DNA of 24,603 nucleotides from CAYNLY01 sp964398225 (GCA_964398225.1 CAYNLY010000021.1:1-24603), one strand, 5' to 3'. Counted from the first letter of the stretch, positions 7,927 to 15,344 are shown. The notes: generated by a model from the sequence alone, not told the origin. Made by a program: numbers and translations.

Positions 7927-8397
7927 TCAGTCCTCACCCATGAACAGCGCCGGAATCAGGTGCCAGGCAAGCGTCCATCCGCTTTCGGTGCGCTCGAAGC
8001 AGGCCACGCCTCCGTTGCGGAAGCGCACCGGCTCGCGCTCCGCATCTCCGGCAAGCAACAGCCCCGCAAGCCTCGCCAGATGAGGCAGATGACCGACGAT
8101 CATCACATCGTGGCTTGCCGCCTCCAGATGATCGGCCCAGACGGCGGGATCGCTGTTCGGCGCAAGGTCCTCGGCCACGGCGACATCCAGCCCGCCCCAG
8201 GCTTCGGCAAACATTTCCGCCGTCTGCTGCGCGCGCAGCTTGCCCGAATGCACGATGCGCGACGGCCTGGGCTTCGCAAACAGGCTCAGAAAGCCGGCCA
8301 CGCGCGCGATCTCCTCGCGCCCCTGATCGGTCAGGGGACGCGCCGGATCTTCCTCGGACGAAAAGGCCCGTCCGTGCTGGGCAAGGTATGCGCGCAT
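7927..8397 (-). CDS. sixA: Phosphohistidine phosphatase SixA family
   Basis: A short (156 aa) histidine-phosphatase-superfamily protein of the SixA branch, which removes phosphate from phosphohistidine proteins; in E. coli SixA acts on the nitrogen PTS protein NPr. The nucleophile is His8, and the second catalytic His is in VGHLPHLARL. ARPLTDQGREE and SGKLRAQQTAE are family signatures. The usual N-terminal Arg-His-Gly is Gln7-His8-Gly9 here. Gln at this place is seen in some SixA-like proteins, as far as I recall, so I take it as a variant rather than proof of inactivity. GGAGGCATC precedes the ATG. It diverges from map with only 66 bases between the two starts. Confidence 0.85.
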   Translation of the reverse strand: MRAYLAQHGRAFSSEEDPARPLTDQGREEIARVAGFLSLFAKPRPSRIVHSGKLRAQQTAEMFAEAWGGLDVAVAEDLAPNSDPAVWADHLEAASHDVMIVGHLPHLARLAGLLLAGDAEREPVRFRNGGVACFERTESGWTLAWHLIPALFMGED

Positions 8398-8463
8398 GAT
8401 GCCTCCGGGTGTGACGTATGGAAAAGATTAGGCCAGAATCCCCGCCGTTTGCAAGGAGCGCCG
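8398..8463. promoter_or_regulatory. Divergent sixA / map promoter region
   Basis: Two overlapping sigma-70-like promoters can be drawn. Towards map: GTGACG (8411-8416), 17 bases, CAGAAT (8434-8439). Towards sixA: TTGCAA (8454-8449), 18 bases, TAATCT (8430-8425). Each box matches consensus at only three to four of six positions. Gene layout requires promoters here; the exact boxes are tentative. Confidence 0.35.
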
Positions 8464-9249
8464 ATGGTTCATATCAAGACACCCGAAGAAATCGAGGCGA
8501 TGAAGCCCGCCTGCCAGCATGCGGCCGATGCGCTGGTGATGATCGAGCGCCACATCCGGCCGGGAATCACGACCGACGAAATCAACGATCTGATCCACGA
8601 GTTCACGGTCCGTTTCGGCGCCGTGCCCGCGCCGCTGAACTACCATGGCTTCCCGAAGTCGGTCTGCACCTCGGTCAATCATGTGGTGTGCCACGGGATT
8701 CCCGGGCCCAAGAAGCTCCGCGACGGCGACATCATCAACGTGGACGTCACCACGATCATCGACGGCTGGCATGGCGACACCAGCAAGACCTTCTTCGTGG
8801 GCACGCCGAAAGTGCGCGCACGCAAGATCGTCGAGGTTGCGCGGCGGGCGCTCGAGATCGGCATCGAGGCGGTCCGGCCGGGCGCGCGCCTCGGCGACAT
8901 CGGACATGCCATCCAGAGCTACGTCGAATCGCAGAAATGCTCGGTGGTCCGCGAATACTGCGGCCACGGCATCGGGCGCGCCTTTCATGAGGAGCCTCAG
9001 GTGCTGCATTACGGGCGGCCCGGCACGGGACTCGAACTCAAGCCCGGCATGGTGTTCACGATCGAGCCCATGGTGAACCTCGGCAAGCCGGGGGTGAAAC
9101 TTCTGCGCGACGGATGGACGGTCGTCACCCGCGACAAATCGCTCTCGGCCCAGTTCGAGCACACGATCGCGGTGACCGAGACCGGCTGCGAAATCCTCAC
9201 CGTGCCCACCGGCCGCTTCTACCGGCCGGAGGAGGAAGACGCGGCCTAG
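8464..9249 (+). CDS. map: Type I methionine aminopeptidase
   Basis: Removes the initiator Met from nascent proteins in the cytoplasm. The 261-aa length and the absence of an insert mark the bacterial type I enzyme. All five metal ligands are present: Asp94 (INVDVT), Asp105 (WHGDTSKTF), His168 (YCGHGIG), Glu201 (TIEPM) and Glu232 (QFEHT). The start is the ATG preceded by AAGGAGCGCCG; the longer open frame upstream runs through the divergent sixA gene and is not used. It appears to be monocistronic. Its stop shares CTAG with the convergent response-regulator gene, leaving no room for a terminator between them. Confidence 0.97.
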   Translation: MVHIKTPEEIEAMKPACQHAADALVMIERHIRPGITTDEINDLIHEFTVRFGAVPAPLNYHGFPKSVCTSVNHVVCHGIPGPKKLRDGDIINVDVTTIIDGWHGDTSKTFFVGTPKVRARKIVEVARRALEIGIEAVRPGARLGDIGHAIQSYVESQKCSVVREYCGHGIGRAFHEEPQVLHYGRPGTGLELKPGMVFTIEPMVNLGKPGVKLLRDGWTVVTRDKSLSAQFEHTIAVTETGCEILTVPTGRFYRPEEEDAA

Positions 9250-9704
9250 CGCTCCGGCTTTTCCGGACAGGACCAGTCCGGATCGTCCCCCGCAAGCTTT
9301 CTGCAGTCATCAAGCACGCATGCGGCTCCGGACTCCACGCAGCGCAGTGCGGTGCGGACCGTTTCGATCAGCGCCTCCGGCAGCACGGGCTTGGCCAGCC
9401 GATGGCAGACCCTCGTCCGGCTTCCCTCGGGGTCGTAGCCGGAAACGATTATGATGCGCGTCTCCGGAAAGGCCTCGCGGACCCTGCGGATCAGTTCGTG
9501 GCCGCTTAGGTCCGGCATGGCCAGATCGGTGCAGAGCACGGCGGGCGGCGCAAGCCTTCCCGATTCCAGCTCGCGCCAGTAGGCCGATGCTTCGGTAAAC
9601 CCGAGAACCTCGATGCCCGCCTCCTTCAGGATCTCCTGATAAAGCTCGACGAGCATCGGTTCGTCGTCCACGACATGGACGATCGGTGTCGGTCTGGATT
9701 CCAT
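9246..9704 (-). CDS. Single-domain response regulator (CheY-like receiver)
   Basis: A 152-aa receiver domain with no output domain. The phosphorylation site is complete: acidic pair Asp13-Asp14, phospho-acceptor Asp60 (CTDLAMPDLSG), switch Ser88 (IIIVSGY) and Lys105 (LAKPV). After the receiver (about residue 125) a short tail carries three cysteines (GAACVLDDCRKL, DWSCP) and no recognisable domain. No histidine kinase is nearby, so it is an orphan that may act through protein contacts or within a phosphorelay. GGGGAGAGGA directly precedes the ATG. Its stop overlaps the map stop (CTAG). It is downstream of the tautomerase gene on the same strand but 137 bases away, so it may have its own promoter. 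Confidence 0.9.
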   Translation of the reverse strand: MESRPTPIVHVVDDEPMLVELYQEILKEAGIEVLGFTEASAYWRELESGRLAPPAVLCTDLAMPDLSGHELIRRVREAFPETRIIIVSGYDPEGSRTRVCHRLAKPVLPEALIETVRTALRCVESGAACVLDDCRKLAGDDPDWSCPEKPER

Positions 9705-9714
9705 TCCTCTCCCC

Positions 9715-9731
9715 GGAGCGCCGCGCGCTCC
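9715..9731 (-). other. Hairpin in the leader of the response-regulator gene
   Basis: GGAGCGC, loop CGC, GCGCTCC forms a 7-bp perfect stem ending 10 bases before the ATG, just upstream of the ribosome site. It may affect translation start or simply end upstream readthrough. The rest of the gap 9732-9841 shows only a weak TATCCT-like box (minus strand, near 9765) with a poor TTGCAC upstream, and no clear terminator for the tautomerase gene. Confidence 0.3.
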
Positions 9732-9841
9732 TCACAGCTCCGGTCAAATGGCGGCGAAGGATATATTGATGCACCGTCCGTGCAAGTTTGTGCGCTTGTT
9801 CGCCCGGGATGGTCCGATGGGGCCGGCAGCGCCGTTGCGCT

Positions 9842-10180
9842 TCAGAAGGTCCCGCCGTCCCAGCCCCACATGTGCCGTTCCGGGCCGGAGAACTCGATGT
9901 ACACCCGCCCCTGGGAAATGCCGAGCTCCTTCTCGATGAAGCCGCACAGCCGCGCGGAAAGCTCGGCCGTGGCATGCGCGGGCATGCCCAGGCTCTTGAG
10001 CTCCATGTAGGCAAGCGGCTCGGTGGAGCCCGCGAACATCATCGGACGCGCCGTCGAAAGCTCGACCATCACGTAGGACTCGGGCTTGCCGAGCGCCTCG
10101 GCCACGGTGCGCGAGCACTTGGCCAGAAACGCATCGGCCTCCGGAACCTCGACGTTCGTATGCACATGAAGATAGGGCAT
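9842..10180 (-). CDS. MIF-type tautomerase (phenylpyruvate / D-dopachrome tautomerase family)
   Basis: A 112-aa member of the macrophage migration inhibitory factor branch of the tautomerase superfamily. The frame begins Met-Pro, so Met removal would expose the catalytic N-terminal Pro. Other family marks are PYLHVHTNV at the N-terminus, GKPESYVMV (the Lys in the active-site region), GSTEPLAYMEL, and the C-terminal RVYIEF ... WGWDGGTF. Bacterial substrates are usually unknown. The start at 10180 is fixed by the required Pro and by AGGAGG 7 bases upstream; a TTG two codons earlier is rejected. The Shine-Dalgarno lies inside the last codons of the 58-aa gene, linking it to the end of the rnf operon. 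Confidence 0.9.
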   Translation of the reverse strand: MPYLHVHTNVEVPEADAFLAKCSRTVAEALGKPESYVMVELSTARPMMFAGSTEPLAYMELKSLGMPAHATAELSARLCGFIEKELGISQGRVYIEFSGPERHMWGWDGGTF

Positions 10181-10182
10181 GA

Positions 10183-10359
10183 TCAATCCTCCTTCGAATC
10201 TCCGGGCCGCCCGCCGCCGGCCTCCGGCCCCGGGGCAGGCCGCATCCTCTGCTCACGCTCCCGGTTCTTTTCCAGTCGCATCCGCTTCGTGGCCGCAAAC
10301 CCCGCCCACCAGCACAGCGCAAACAGCGCGCCCATCACCAGCCCGAGCTTTAAGTCCAC
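10183..10359 (-). CDS. Predicted 58-aa single-pass membrane protein following rnfE
   Basis: This short frame starts with GTG 9 bases after the rnfE stop and ends TGA 2 bases before the tautomerase ATG, so it fills the gap exactly. The product has a short N-terminus, one hydrophobic helix (LGLVMGALFALCWWAGFAA, about residues 5-23), a basic helix (KRMRLEKNREREQRMR) and a Gly/Pro-rich acidic-ended tail. That is the layout of a small inner-membrane protein with a cytoplasmic tail. An upstream Shine-Dalgarno is weak, and the third codon is a rare-looking TTA, so coding is not certain. I recognise no family. Its position suggests a role with, or co-expression with, the Rnf complex. Confidence 0.55.
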   Translation of the reverse strand: MDLKLGLVMGALFALCWWAGFAATKRMRLEKNREREQRMRPAPGPEAGGGRPGDSKED

Positions 10360-10368
10360 GGCGCGGCC

Positions 10369-11004
10369 TCAGGCGCCCGCTCGGGCGGGCTCAAGCCGCC
10401 TGGCCTGCCTGCGGTTGATTGCGTTCACCCCCGCAAGGATGAAGCCGAGCGCGATGAAGGCGCCCGGAGGCAGAATGAACATCAGCACGTCCGGGTATGC
10501 CTCCCCGAACAGCGGAACACCGAACACCGTACCGTGCCCGAACAGCTCCCGCGTCGCCCCCAGCAGCATCAGCGCAAACGTGAAGCCCGAGCCGACCGCG
10601 AACGCATCCACGAGGGCATCCAGCGGGCCTGCGCGGCTCGCAAACGCCTCGGCGCGTCCGAGGATCGCGCAGTTGACGACGATCAGCGGAATGAACAGGC
10701 CGAGGACCAGGTACATCTCGTGCATCCAGGCGTTCATCGCCATGTCCACGATCGTGACGAAGGCCGCGATGATCGTGATGTAGGCCGGAATCCGGACGTT
10801 TTTCGGGATGATGCCGCGCACGAGCGAGACGACGAGATTCGAGCCCAGAAGCACGAGCAGCGTGGCCGCGCCCATCCAGAAGCCGTTCTCGGCCGAGGTG
10901 GTCACCCCGAGCAGCGGGCACATGCCGAGCAGCTGCGCGAAGATCGTGTTGTTGTTCCAGAACCCGTCGGCAAGGATCGCCGACTTCGAGGGCCGCTCAG
11001 TCAT
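10369..11004 (-). CDS. rnfE: Rnf complex membrane subunit RnfE (RsxE)
   Basis: An integral membrane subunit of the ferredoxin:NAD+ oxidoreductase complex; 211 aa with about six membrane helices. The N-terminal FWNNNTIFAQLLGMCPLLG carries the conserved Cys29, and IVVNCAILGRAEAF holds the second conserved Cys. In this family, cysteines of RnfA and RnfE together hold an iron-sulfur cluster inside the membrane. GGGAGGCGGCGC precedes the ATG. It overlaps rnfG by 8 bases and is the last of the six canonical subunit genes. No nth gene follows, unlike E. coli. Confidence 0.96.
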   Translation of the reverse strand: MTERPSKSAILADGFWNNNTIFAQLLGMCPLLGVTTSAENGFWMGAATLLVLLGSNLVVSLVRGIIPKNVRIPAYITIIAAFVTIVDMAMNAWMHEMYLVLGLFIPLIVVNCAILGRAEAFASRAGPLDALVDAFAVGSGFTFALMLLGATRELFGHGTVFGVPLFGEAYPDVLMFILPPGAFIALGFILAGVNAINRRQARRLEPARAGA

Positions 11005-11608
11005 GCGCCGCCTCCCTTTGCTCCATTGCCTGCCAATCCTTGCGGTGGCGTTCGAAAAACTCCAGTCCGCGCCGGACCGCCTTGACGACCGCGCGCGGCG
11101 TGATCGTGGCGCCGGTGAACTGATCGAAATCGCCGCCGTCCTTCCGGACCGCCCAGCGCGTGCCGGCAAGCGCCCGTCCCCGGAACGAATCCAGCCAGGC
11201 GCGGTTTTTGACGATTCCGTCTCCGAGGCCTGGGGTTTCCTTGTGATCGGTCACCCGGATCGCCGCGATGCGCCCGTCGGGATGCACACCGATCAGGATG
11301 CGGATCGAGCCGTTGTAGCCGTCCGGCGCCACCTGCTCCCAGGCAAGGCCCACCAGACGTCCCGAGGCGTCCCGCGCAGGATAAACGGTCATCTGCTCGT
11401 CCCCGTCCGCGATCCGGACGGCCTCCTGCTGCGGATCGTTCGCATGCTCCGGAAGCACCTGAACGAGCGCCGCATGCAGGGCCCGCTTCTGGGCCGCGAC
11501 GATGGCGTCCCGAGTGGCCAGATGCGTCAGCCCCAGAAGCACGGTGGCAACAATCGCAACCCCCACCAGAACCGCGACCATCGCAACCATCTCGCGATCC
11601 CATTTCAT
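10997..11608 (-). CDS. rnfG: Rnf complex flavoprotein subunit RnfG (RsxG)
   Basis: A 203-aa subunit with one N-terminal membrane helix (about residues 7-27) and a periplasmic FMN-binding domain. The ApbE flavinylation motif is canonical: DQFTGAT at residues 162-168, with Thr168 the expected covalent FMN site. DHKETPGLGDGIV is another family mark. The start ATG overlaps the rnfD stop (ATGA), with CAGGAG 9 bases upstream. Modification needs the flavin transferase ApbE, which is not encoded in this window. Confidence 0.95.
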   Translation of the reverse strand: MKWDREMVAMVAVLVGVAIVATVLLGLTHLATRDAIVAAQKRALHAALVQVLPEHANDPQQEAVRIADGDEQMTVYPARDASGRLVGLAWEQVAPDGYNGSIRILIGVHPDGRIAAIRVTDHKETPGLGDGIVKNRAWLDSFRGRALAGTRWAVRKDGGDFDQFTGATITPRAVVKAVRRGLEFFERHRKDWQAMEQREAAHD

Positions 11609-12675
11609 CGGTTCGGGCTCCTGCGGCGACTGTGACCGTAGACGCGGGGCCGGCAGTAGTGGTCGATGAGCGGCACGGCGCAGTTCATCAGCAGCACGGC
11701 GAACATCGCGCCTTCCGGATAGCCGCCGAAGGTCCGGATCGTCCAGGTCAGCACGCCGCAGCCCGCCCCGTACACGATCTGGCCGAGCGGTGTGACCGGC
11801 GAGGAGACCGGATCGGTGGCCATGAAGAACGCGCAGAGCATCAGTCCGCCGGCCAGCAGATGAAACAGCGGCGGCGCGAAGTGGTTCGGATCGAGCGCGT
11901 GGAACACCGCGGCCAGCAGCGCCACCGTGGCCAGATACGCGGTCGGAATGTGCCAGGTGATCGTGTGCCGGGCGAGCAGGTAGATGCCGCCGATCAGCAG
12001 CGCCAGCGCGCTCGTTTCCCCGAGACTTCCCGCCTCCCGGCCCAGGAACGCATCGAGCGGGCTGTAGCCGTAGGCCCGAAGCGCCTCGGCCACGCCGACG
12101 CCCGCCGTCCACTCGGTTTTCACATGCCCCAGAGGGCTGGCCATCGTGATCGCGTCCAGGCTCAGGCCAAGCGCCTGCGGCCCGTGCGCGAACAGCGCCC
12201 AGGCGACGCCGAAATCGGTGAGATCGAGCGCCTCCCGCCCCAGATGCATCGGCACGAGCCACGAGGTCATCGCCAGCGGGAACGAAATCAGCAGGATCAC
12301 CCGCGCCGACAGCGCCGGATTGAACGGGTTGTACCCGAGACCCCCGTACACCTGCTTGCCGAGCACGATCGCGAAGACCGCGCCCAGCAGCGCCATCCAC
12401 CACGGCGTGAGCGCCGGAAGCGTCAGCGCCAGCAACAGCCCGGTGACGAGCGCCGACTGATCGAGCAATATGGACAGCGGCCGCCCCACCATCCGCAGCC
12501 AGGCCGCCTCGGCCAGCAGGCAGCCGCCCATGCAGGCGAGCATCTGCAGCACCGCCAGCCAGCCATAGAGATACACGGCCACGACCGCCGCCGGCATCAG
12601 CGCGAACACGACGTTGAGCATCTGGGCGGCGATCGAGTCGCCCCCATGCGCATGCGGCGAGCTGACCAGCGGCAT
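11605..12675 (-). CDS. rnfD: Rnf complex membrane subunit RnfD (RsxD)
   Basis: A multi-pass membrane subunit (356 aa, about ten helices) of the NqrB/RnfD family, which carries a covalent FMN and belongs to the ion-translocating core. KQVYGGLGYNPFNPALSARV and TDPVSSPVTPLGQ are typical family stretches. At the usual flavin site (consensus D-x-x-[ST]-G-A-[TS]) the sequence reads DAITMAS at residues 174-180. Ser180 stands where Thr is usual, and Met178 where Gly is usual. Ser can in principle carry the phosphoester-linked FMN. The start ATG overlaps the rnfC stop (TGATG), after a G-rich ribosome site. Confidence 0.95.
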   Translation of the reverse strand: MPLVSSPHAHGGDSIAAQMLNVVFALMPAAVVAVYLYGWLAVLQMLACMGGCLLAEAAWLRMVGRPLSILLDQSALVTGLLLALTLPALTPWWMALLGAVFAIVLGKQVYGGLGYNPFNPALSARVILLISFPLAMTSWLVPMHLGREALDLTDFGVAWALFAHGPQALGLSLDAITMASPLGHVKTEWTAGVGVAEALRAYGYSPLDAFLGREAGSLGETSALALLIGGIYLLARHTITWHIPTAYLATVALLAAVFHALDPNHFAPPLFHLLAGGLMLCAFFMATDPVSSPVTPLGQIVYGAGCGVLTWTIRTFGGYPEGAMFAVLLMNCAVPLIDHYCRPRVYGHSRRRSPNR

Positions 12676-14162
12676 CAGCCCTCCCCCCGATCGGTGCCGG
12701 CGCTTTGCGCGCGCATCCTTTGCCTGCGGGCCGCGCGTTCGGCCTTTTCGCGCGCGATTCTGGCCTCGCGAGCCTCGGCGCGCCGCCGGGATGCCTCGGC
12801 GAACGCGCGCTCGCGCCGGATCTTCGCAAGCTGTCCCTTGCCGTAGCGGAAGTACTGGACGAGCGGGATCGAGGCCGGGCAGACGTAGCTGCAGCAGCCG
12901 CACTCGATGCAGTCGAACAGGTTGTATTCCTCGGCGCGCTCGAAGGCGTCCGAACGACAGTAGTCGGCGAGCAGGTTCGGCACCAGCCCCACCGGGCAGG
13001 CCTCGCCGCAATGCCCGCAGCGGATGCAGGGCTGCTCGGGCCGGTGCGCGCGCGCAAAGGTTTCCAGATGGAAGGCCAGCACCCCGATCGAGCCTTTGGT
13101 CGCCGGCACATCGGGCGACTTCACCCATTCGCCCATCATCGGGCCGCCGTGAACGAGCGCGACCTCCTCGAAGTCCTCAAGCCCCCGCAGGGCCAGCAGA
13201 TAGCGCAGGCTCGTGCCGATCGGCACGCGCAGGTTGCCGGGATTCGGCATCGCATCGCCGCTGACCGTGACGATCCGCTCCACGAGCGGCCGGCCCTGCA
13301 CGACCGCCTCGAAAACGGCATGCGCGGTCGCGACGTTCTGGCAGATCACGCCGACATGCATCGGCAGCCGTCCGGCCGGCACCTCGCGCCCGGTCAGGGC
13401 CAGAATCAGCTGCTTCTCGCTGCCCTGGGGATAGCGGGTGGGCATCAGCCGGACCTCGGCGTTCAGGTTCGAGTCGGCAAGCGCGCGCCGGATCGCCTCG
13501 GCCGCATCGGGCTTGTTGTCCTCGATGGCCACGACGGCGCGCTCCGCCCCGACGATGTGCATCACAATGCCGAGCCCCGAGACGATGGCCTCCGGATGCT
13601 CGAGCATCAGGCGATGGTCGTTGGTCAGCCAGGGCTCGCACTCGACGCCGTTCAGAATCACGGTGTGGATCCGGTGCCCGGGATCGAGCGCGAGCTTGAC
13701 GAAGGTGGGAAACAGCGCGCCGCCAAGCCCCACAATGCCCGCTTCCCGAATGCGTTCGCGCAAGCTTGCCGGATCGCAGTCCGCCCAGTCCTCGATCGGC
13801 GGCAGCCGCTCCTCCCCGTCGCCCTCCGGCTCGATGAAGATGCAGGGCACACCCATGCCCGAAGGATGGACGATCCGGTGCTCCTCGATCTTGACCACCC
13901 GGCCGGCCACCGGCGCATGCACCGGCGCGGACACATAGCCGCCGGCCGCCGCGATCTTCTGCCCGCGCCGCACGCGATCGCCCGCATGCACGAGCGGCTC
14001 GGCCGGCTCTCCGATGTGCTGCTTGATCGGAACGATCAGCGCCGGCGGCGGCTCGATCGTCTCGATCGGCCGGTCGGCCGTGATCTTGTGCATCTCGAGC
14101 GAAACACCGCCCTCGAACGCGTGCGGAACAAGCCCGAGCCGGCGGGCGAGGTCCCTAAGCAT
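12675..14162 (-). CDS. rnfC: Rnf complex NADH-side subunit RnfC (RsxC)
   Basis: A peripheral cytoplasmic subunit (495 aa) that binds NADH, FMN and two [4Fe-4S] clusters. The N-terminal barrel/biotinyl-like region includes HAPVAGRVVKIEEH. The Rossmann/SLBB part shows GIVGLGGALFPTFVKL, NGVECEPWLTND and YPQGSEKQLI. The clusters use Cys379/382/385/389 (CIRCGHCGEACP) and Cys418/421/424/428 (CIECGCCSYVCP). The last 50 or so residues are an Ala/Arg/Glu-rich helix, much shorter than the long repeat tail of E. coli RsxC. The ATG at 14162 is preferred: it overlaps the rnfB end by 8 bases and has GAGG upstream. An in-frame ATG at 14198 lies deeper in rnfB. Confidence 0.95.
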   Translation of the reverse strand: MLRDLARRLGLVPHAFEGGVSLEMHKITADRPIETIEPPPALIVPIKQHIGEPAEPLVHAGDRVRRGQKIAAAGGYVSAPVHAPVAGRVVKIEEHRIVHPSGMGVPCIFIEPEGDGEERLPPIEDWADCDPASLRERIREAGIVGLGGALFPTFVKLALDPGHRIHTVILNGVECEPWLTNDHRLMLEHPEAIVSGLGIVMHIVGAERAVVAIEDNKPDAAEAIRRALADSNLNAEVRLMPTRYPQGSEKQLILALTGREVPAGRLPMHVGVICQNVATAHAVFEAVVQGRPLVERIVTVSGDAMPNPGNLRVPIGTSLRYLLALRGLEDFEEVALVHGGPMMGEWVKSPDVPATKGSIGVLAFHLETFARAHRPEQPCIRCGHCGEACPVGLVPNLLADYCRSDAFERAEEYNLFDCIECGCCSYVCPASIPLVQYFRYGKGQLAKIRRERAFAEASRRRAEAREARIAREKAERAARRQRMRAQSAGTDRGEG

Positions 14163-14748
14163 CGGCCGCTGCCTCGCGATGCCGGCCCCTTCGGGCAAGG
14201 CCGAGTGCGGCGCGGCGGGTGTCCGGGAGCGGCCAGGACCAGTGCTCGATCAGTTCCGGCTTGAGCAGCATGTCGATGCAGTCGACCGGGCAGGGTTCCA
14301 CGCAGAGCGTGCATCCGGTGCAGTGGTCCGTGATCACCGTGTGGTACTGCTTCGGCGCGCCGACGATCGCATCGACCGGACAGGCCTTGATGCACAGCGT
14401 GCAGCCGATGCATTCGTCCTCGCGGATGAAGGCGATCATCGGCGCGGCCGGTTCCTCCTCGACCGGCTTGGGTTCGACCCCCATCAGATCCGCGATCGCG
14501 CGCATCGTCCGCTCGCCGCCCGGCACGCAGTGATTGACGTCGGCCTCGCCTTTGGCCACCGCCTCCGCGTACGGCTTGCACCCGGGATAGCCGCACTGGC
14601 CGCACTGCGTCTGCGGAAGCAGCGCGTCGATCTTTTCCGCGAGCGGATTGCCCTCGACCCGGAACACGCGGCTGCCGACGGCCAGGATCAGCCCGGCCAT
14701 CAGCGCGAAGCCGCCGAGGCTTGCCGCCGCGATCAGGATGGACTGCAT
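14155..14748 (-). CDS. rnfB: Rnf complex ferredoxin-like subunit RnfB (RsxB)
   Basis: A 197-aa electron-entry subunit. It has an N-terminal membrane anchor (residues 4-25), then the Fe-S domain C49-x2-C52-x4-C57-x16-C74 (CGQCGYPGC), then two ferredoxin-type [4Fe-4S] motifs at Cys113/116/119/123 and Cys143/146/149/153 (CIGCTLCIKACP, CTGCTLCVEPCP). All cluster ligands are present. The ATG follows the rnfA stop by 7 bases, and GAGCGGGCG is the only, weak, ribosome site. A short Arg/Ala tail ends the protein inside the rnfC start. Confidence 0.96.
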   Translation of the reverse strand: MQSILIAAASLGGFALMAGLILAVGSRVFRVEGNPLAEKIDALLPQTQCGQCGYPGCKPYAEAVAKGEADVNHCVPGGERTMRAIADLMGVEPKPVEEEPAAPMIAFIREDECIGCTLCIKACPVDAIVGAPKQYHTVITDHCTGCTLCVEPCPVDCIDMLLKPELIEHWSWPLPDTRRAALGLARRGRHREAAADA

Positions 14749-14755
14749 CGCCCGC

Positions 14756-15337
14756 TCAGAACTTCACCAGGCCGGAAAAGCCCATGAACGCCAGCGCCAT
14801 CATGCCGGCCGTGATCAGCGTGACCGGCGAGCCCCGGAACAGTTCCGGCACCGGCGCCCGCTCGATCCGCTCGCGGAGTCCGGCAAACAGCACGAGCACG
14901 AGCGCAAAGCCCAGGGCGGCGCCGAATCCGTACAGCGCGGAACTCATCAGGCTGTGGTCCTGCTGCACATTGAGCAGCGCCACGCCGAGCACGGCGCAGT
15001 TCGTCGTGATCAGCGGCAGGAAGATGCCGAGTGCCTGATACAGCACGGGGCTCGTCTTGTGGATCATCATCTCGATGAACTGCACGAGCGCGGCGATGAT
15101 CAGGATGAAAAAGATCGTCTGGAGGTATTCGAGCCCCAGCGGCACGAGCACATACTGCTGCACGAGCCACGAGGCGGTGGACGCAAGCGTCATCACGAAC
15201 ATCACGGCGAACGACATGCCCACCGCGGTTTCCAGCTTGCTCGAGGTTCCCAGAAACGGGCAGATGCCGAGAAACTTGGTCAGCACGAAGTTGTTGACCA
15301 GCACGGCCGACAGCAGAATCACCGCGATCTCGCCCAT
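14756..15337 (-). CDS. rnfA: Rnf complex membrane subunit RnfA (RsxA)
   Basis: The first gene of the operon and the membrane partner of RnfE; 193 aa with six helices and an inverted topology relative to RnfE. VLVNNFVLTKFLGICPFLG (Cys26) and ITTNCAVLGVALLN give the two conserved Cys sites. The start matches the family N-terminus closely, so it is secure, but no Shine-Dalgarno is visible before it. TATACT lies 7 bases before the ATG, which suggests a leaderless or near-leaderless transcript. It is divergent from apbC, with a 174-base gap. Confidence 0.96.
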   Translation of the reverse strand: MGEIAVILLSAVLVNNFVLTKFLGICPFLGTSSKLETAVGMSFAVMFVMTLASTASWLVQQYVLVPLGLEYLQTIFFILIIAALVQFIEMMIHKTSPVLYQALGIFLPLITTNCAVLGVALLNVQQDHSLMSSALYGFGAALGFALVLVLFAGLRERIERAPVPELFRGSPVTLITAGMMALAFMGFSGLVKF

Positions 15338-15344
15338 GCGCGGG

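Noticed and set aside
10181..10186. TTG start two codons before the tautomerase ATG
   Set aside because: The fold needs Pro right after the initiator Met, and the ATG at 10180 has the correct Shine-Dalgarno spacing.
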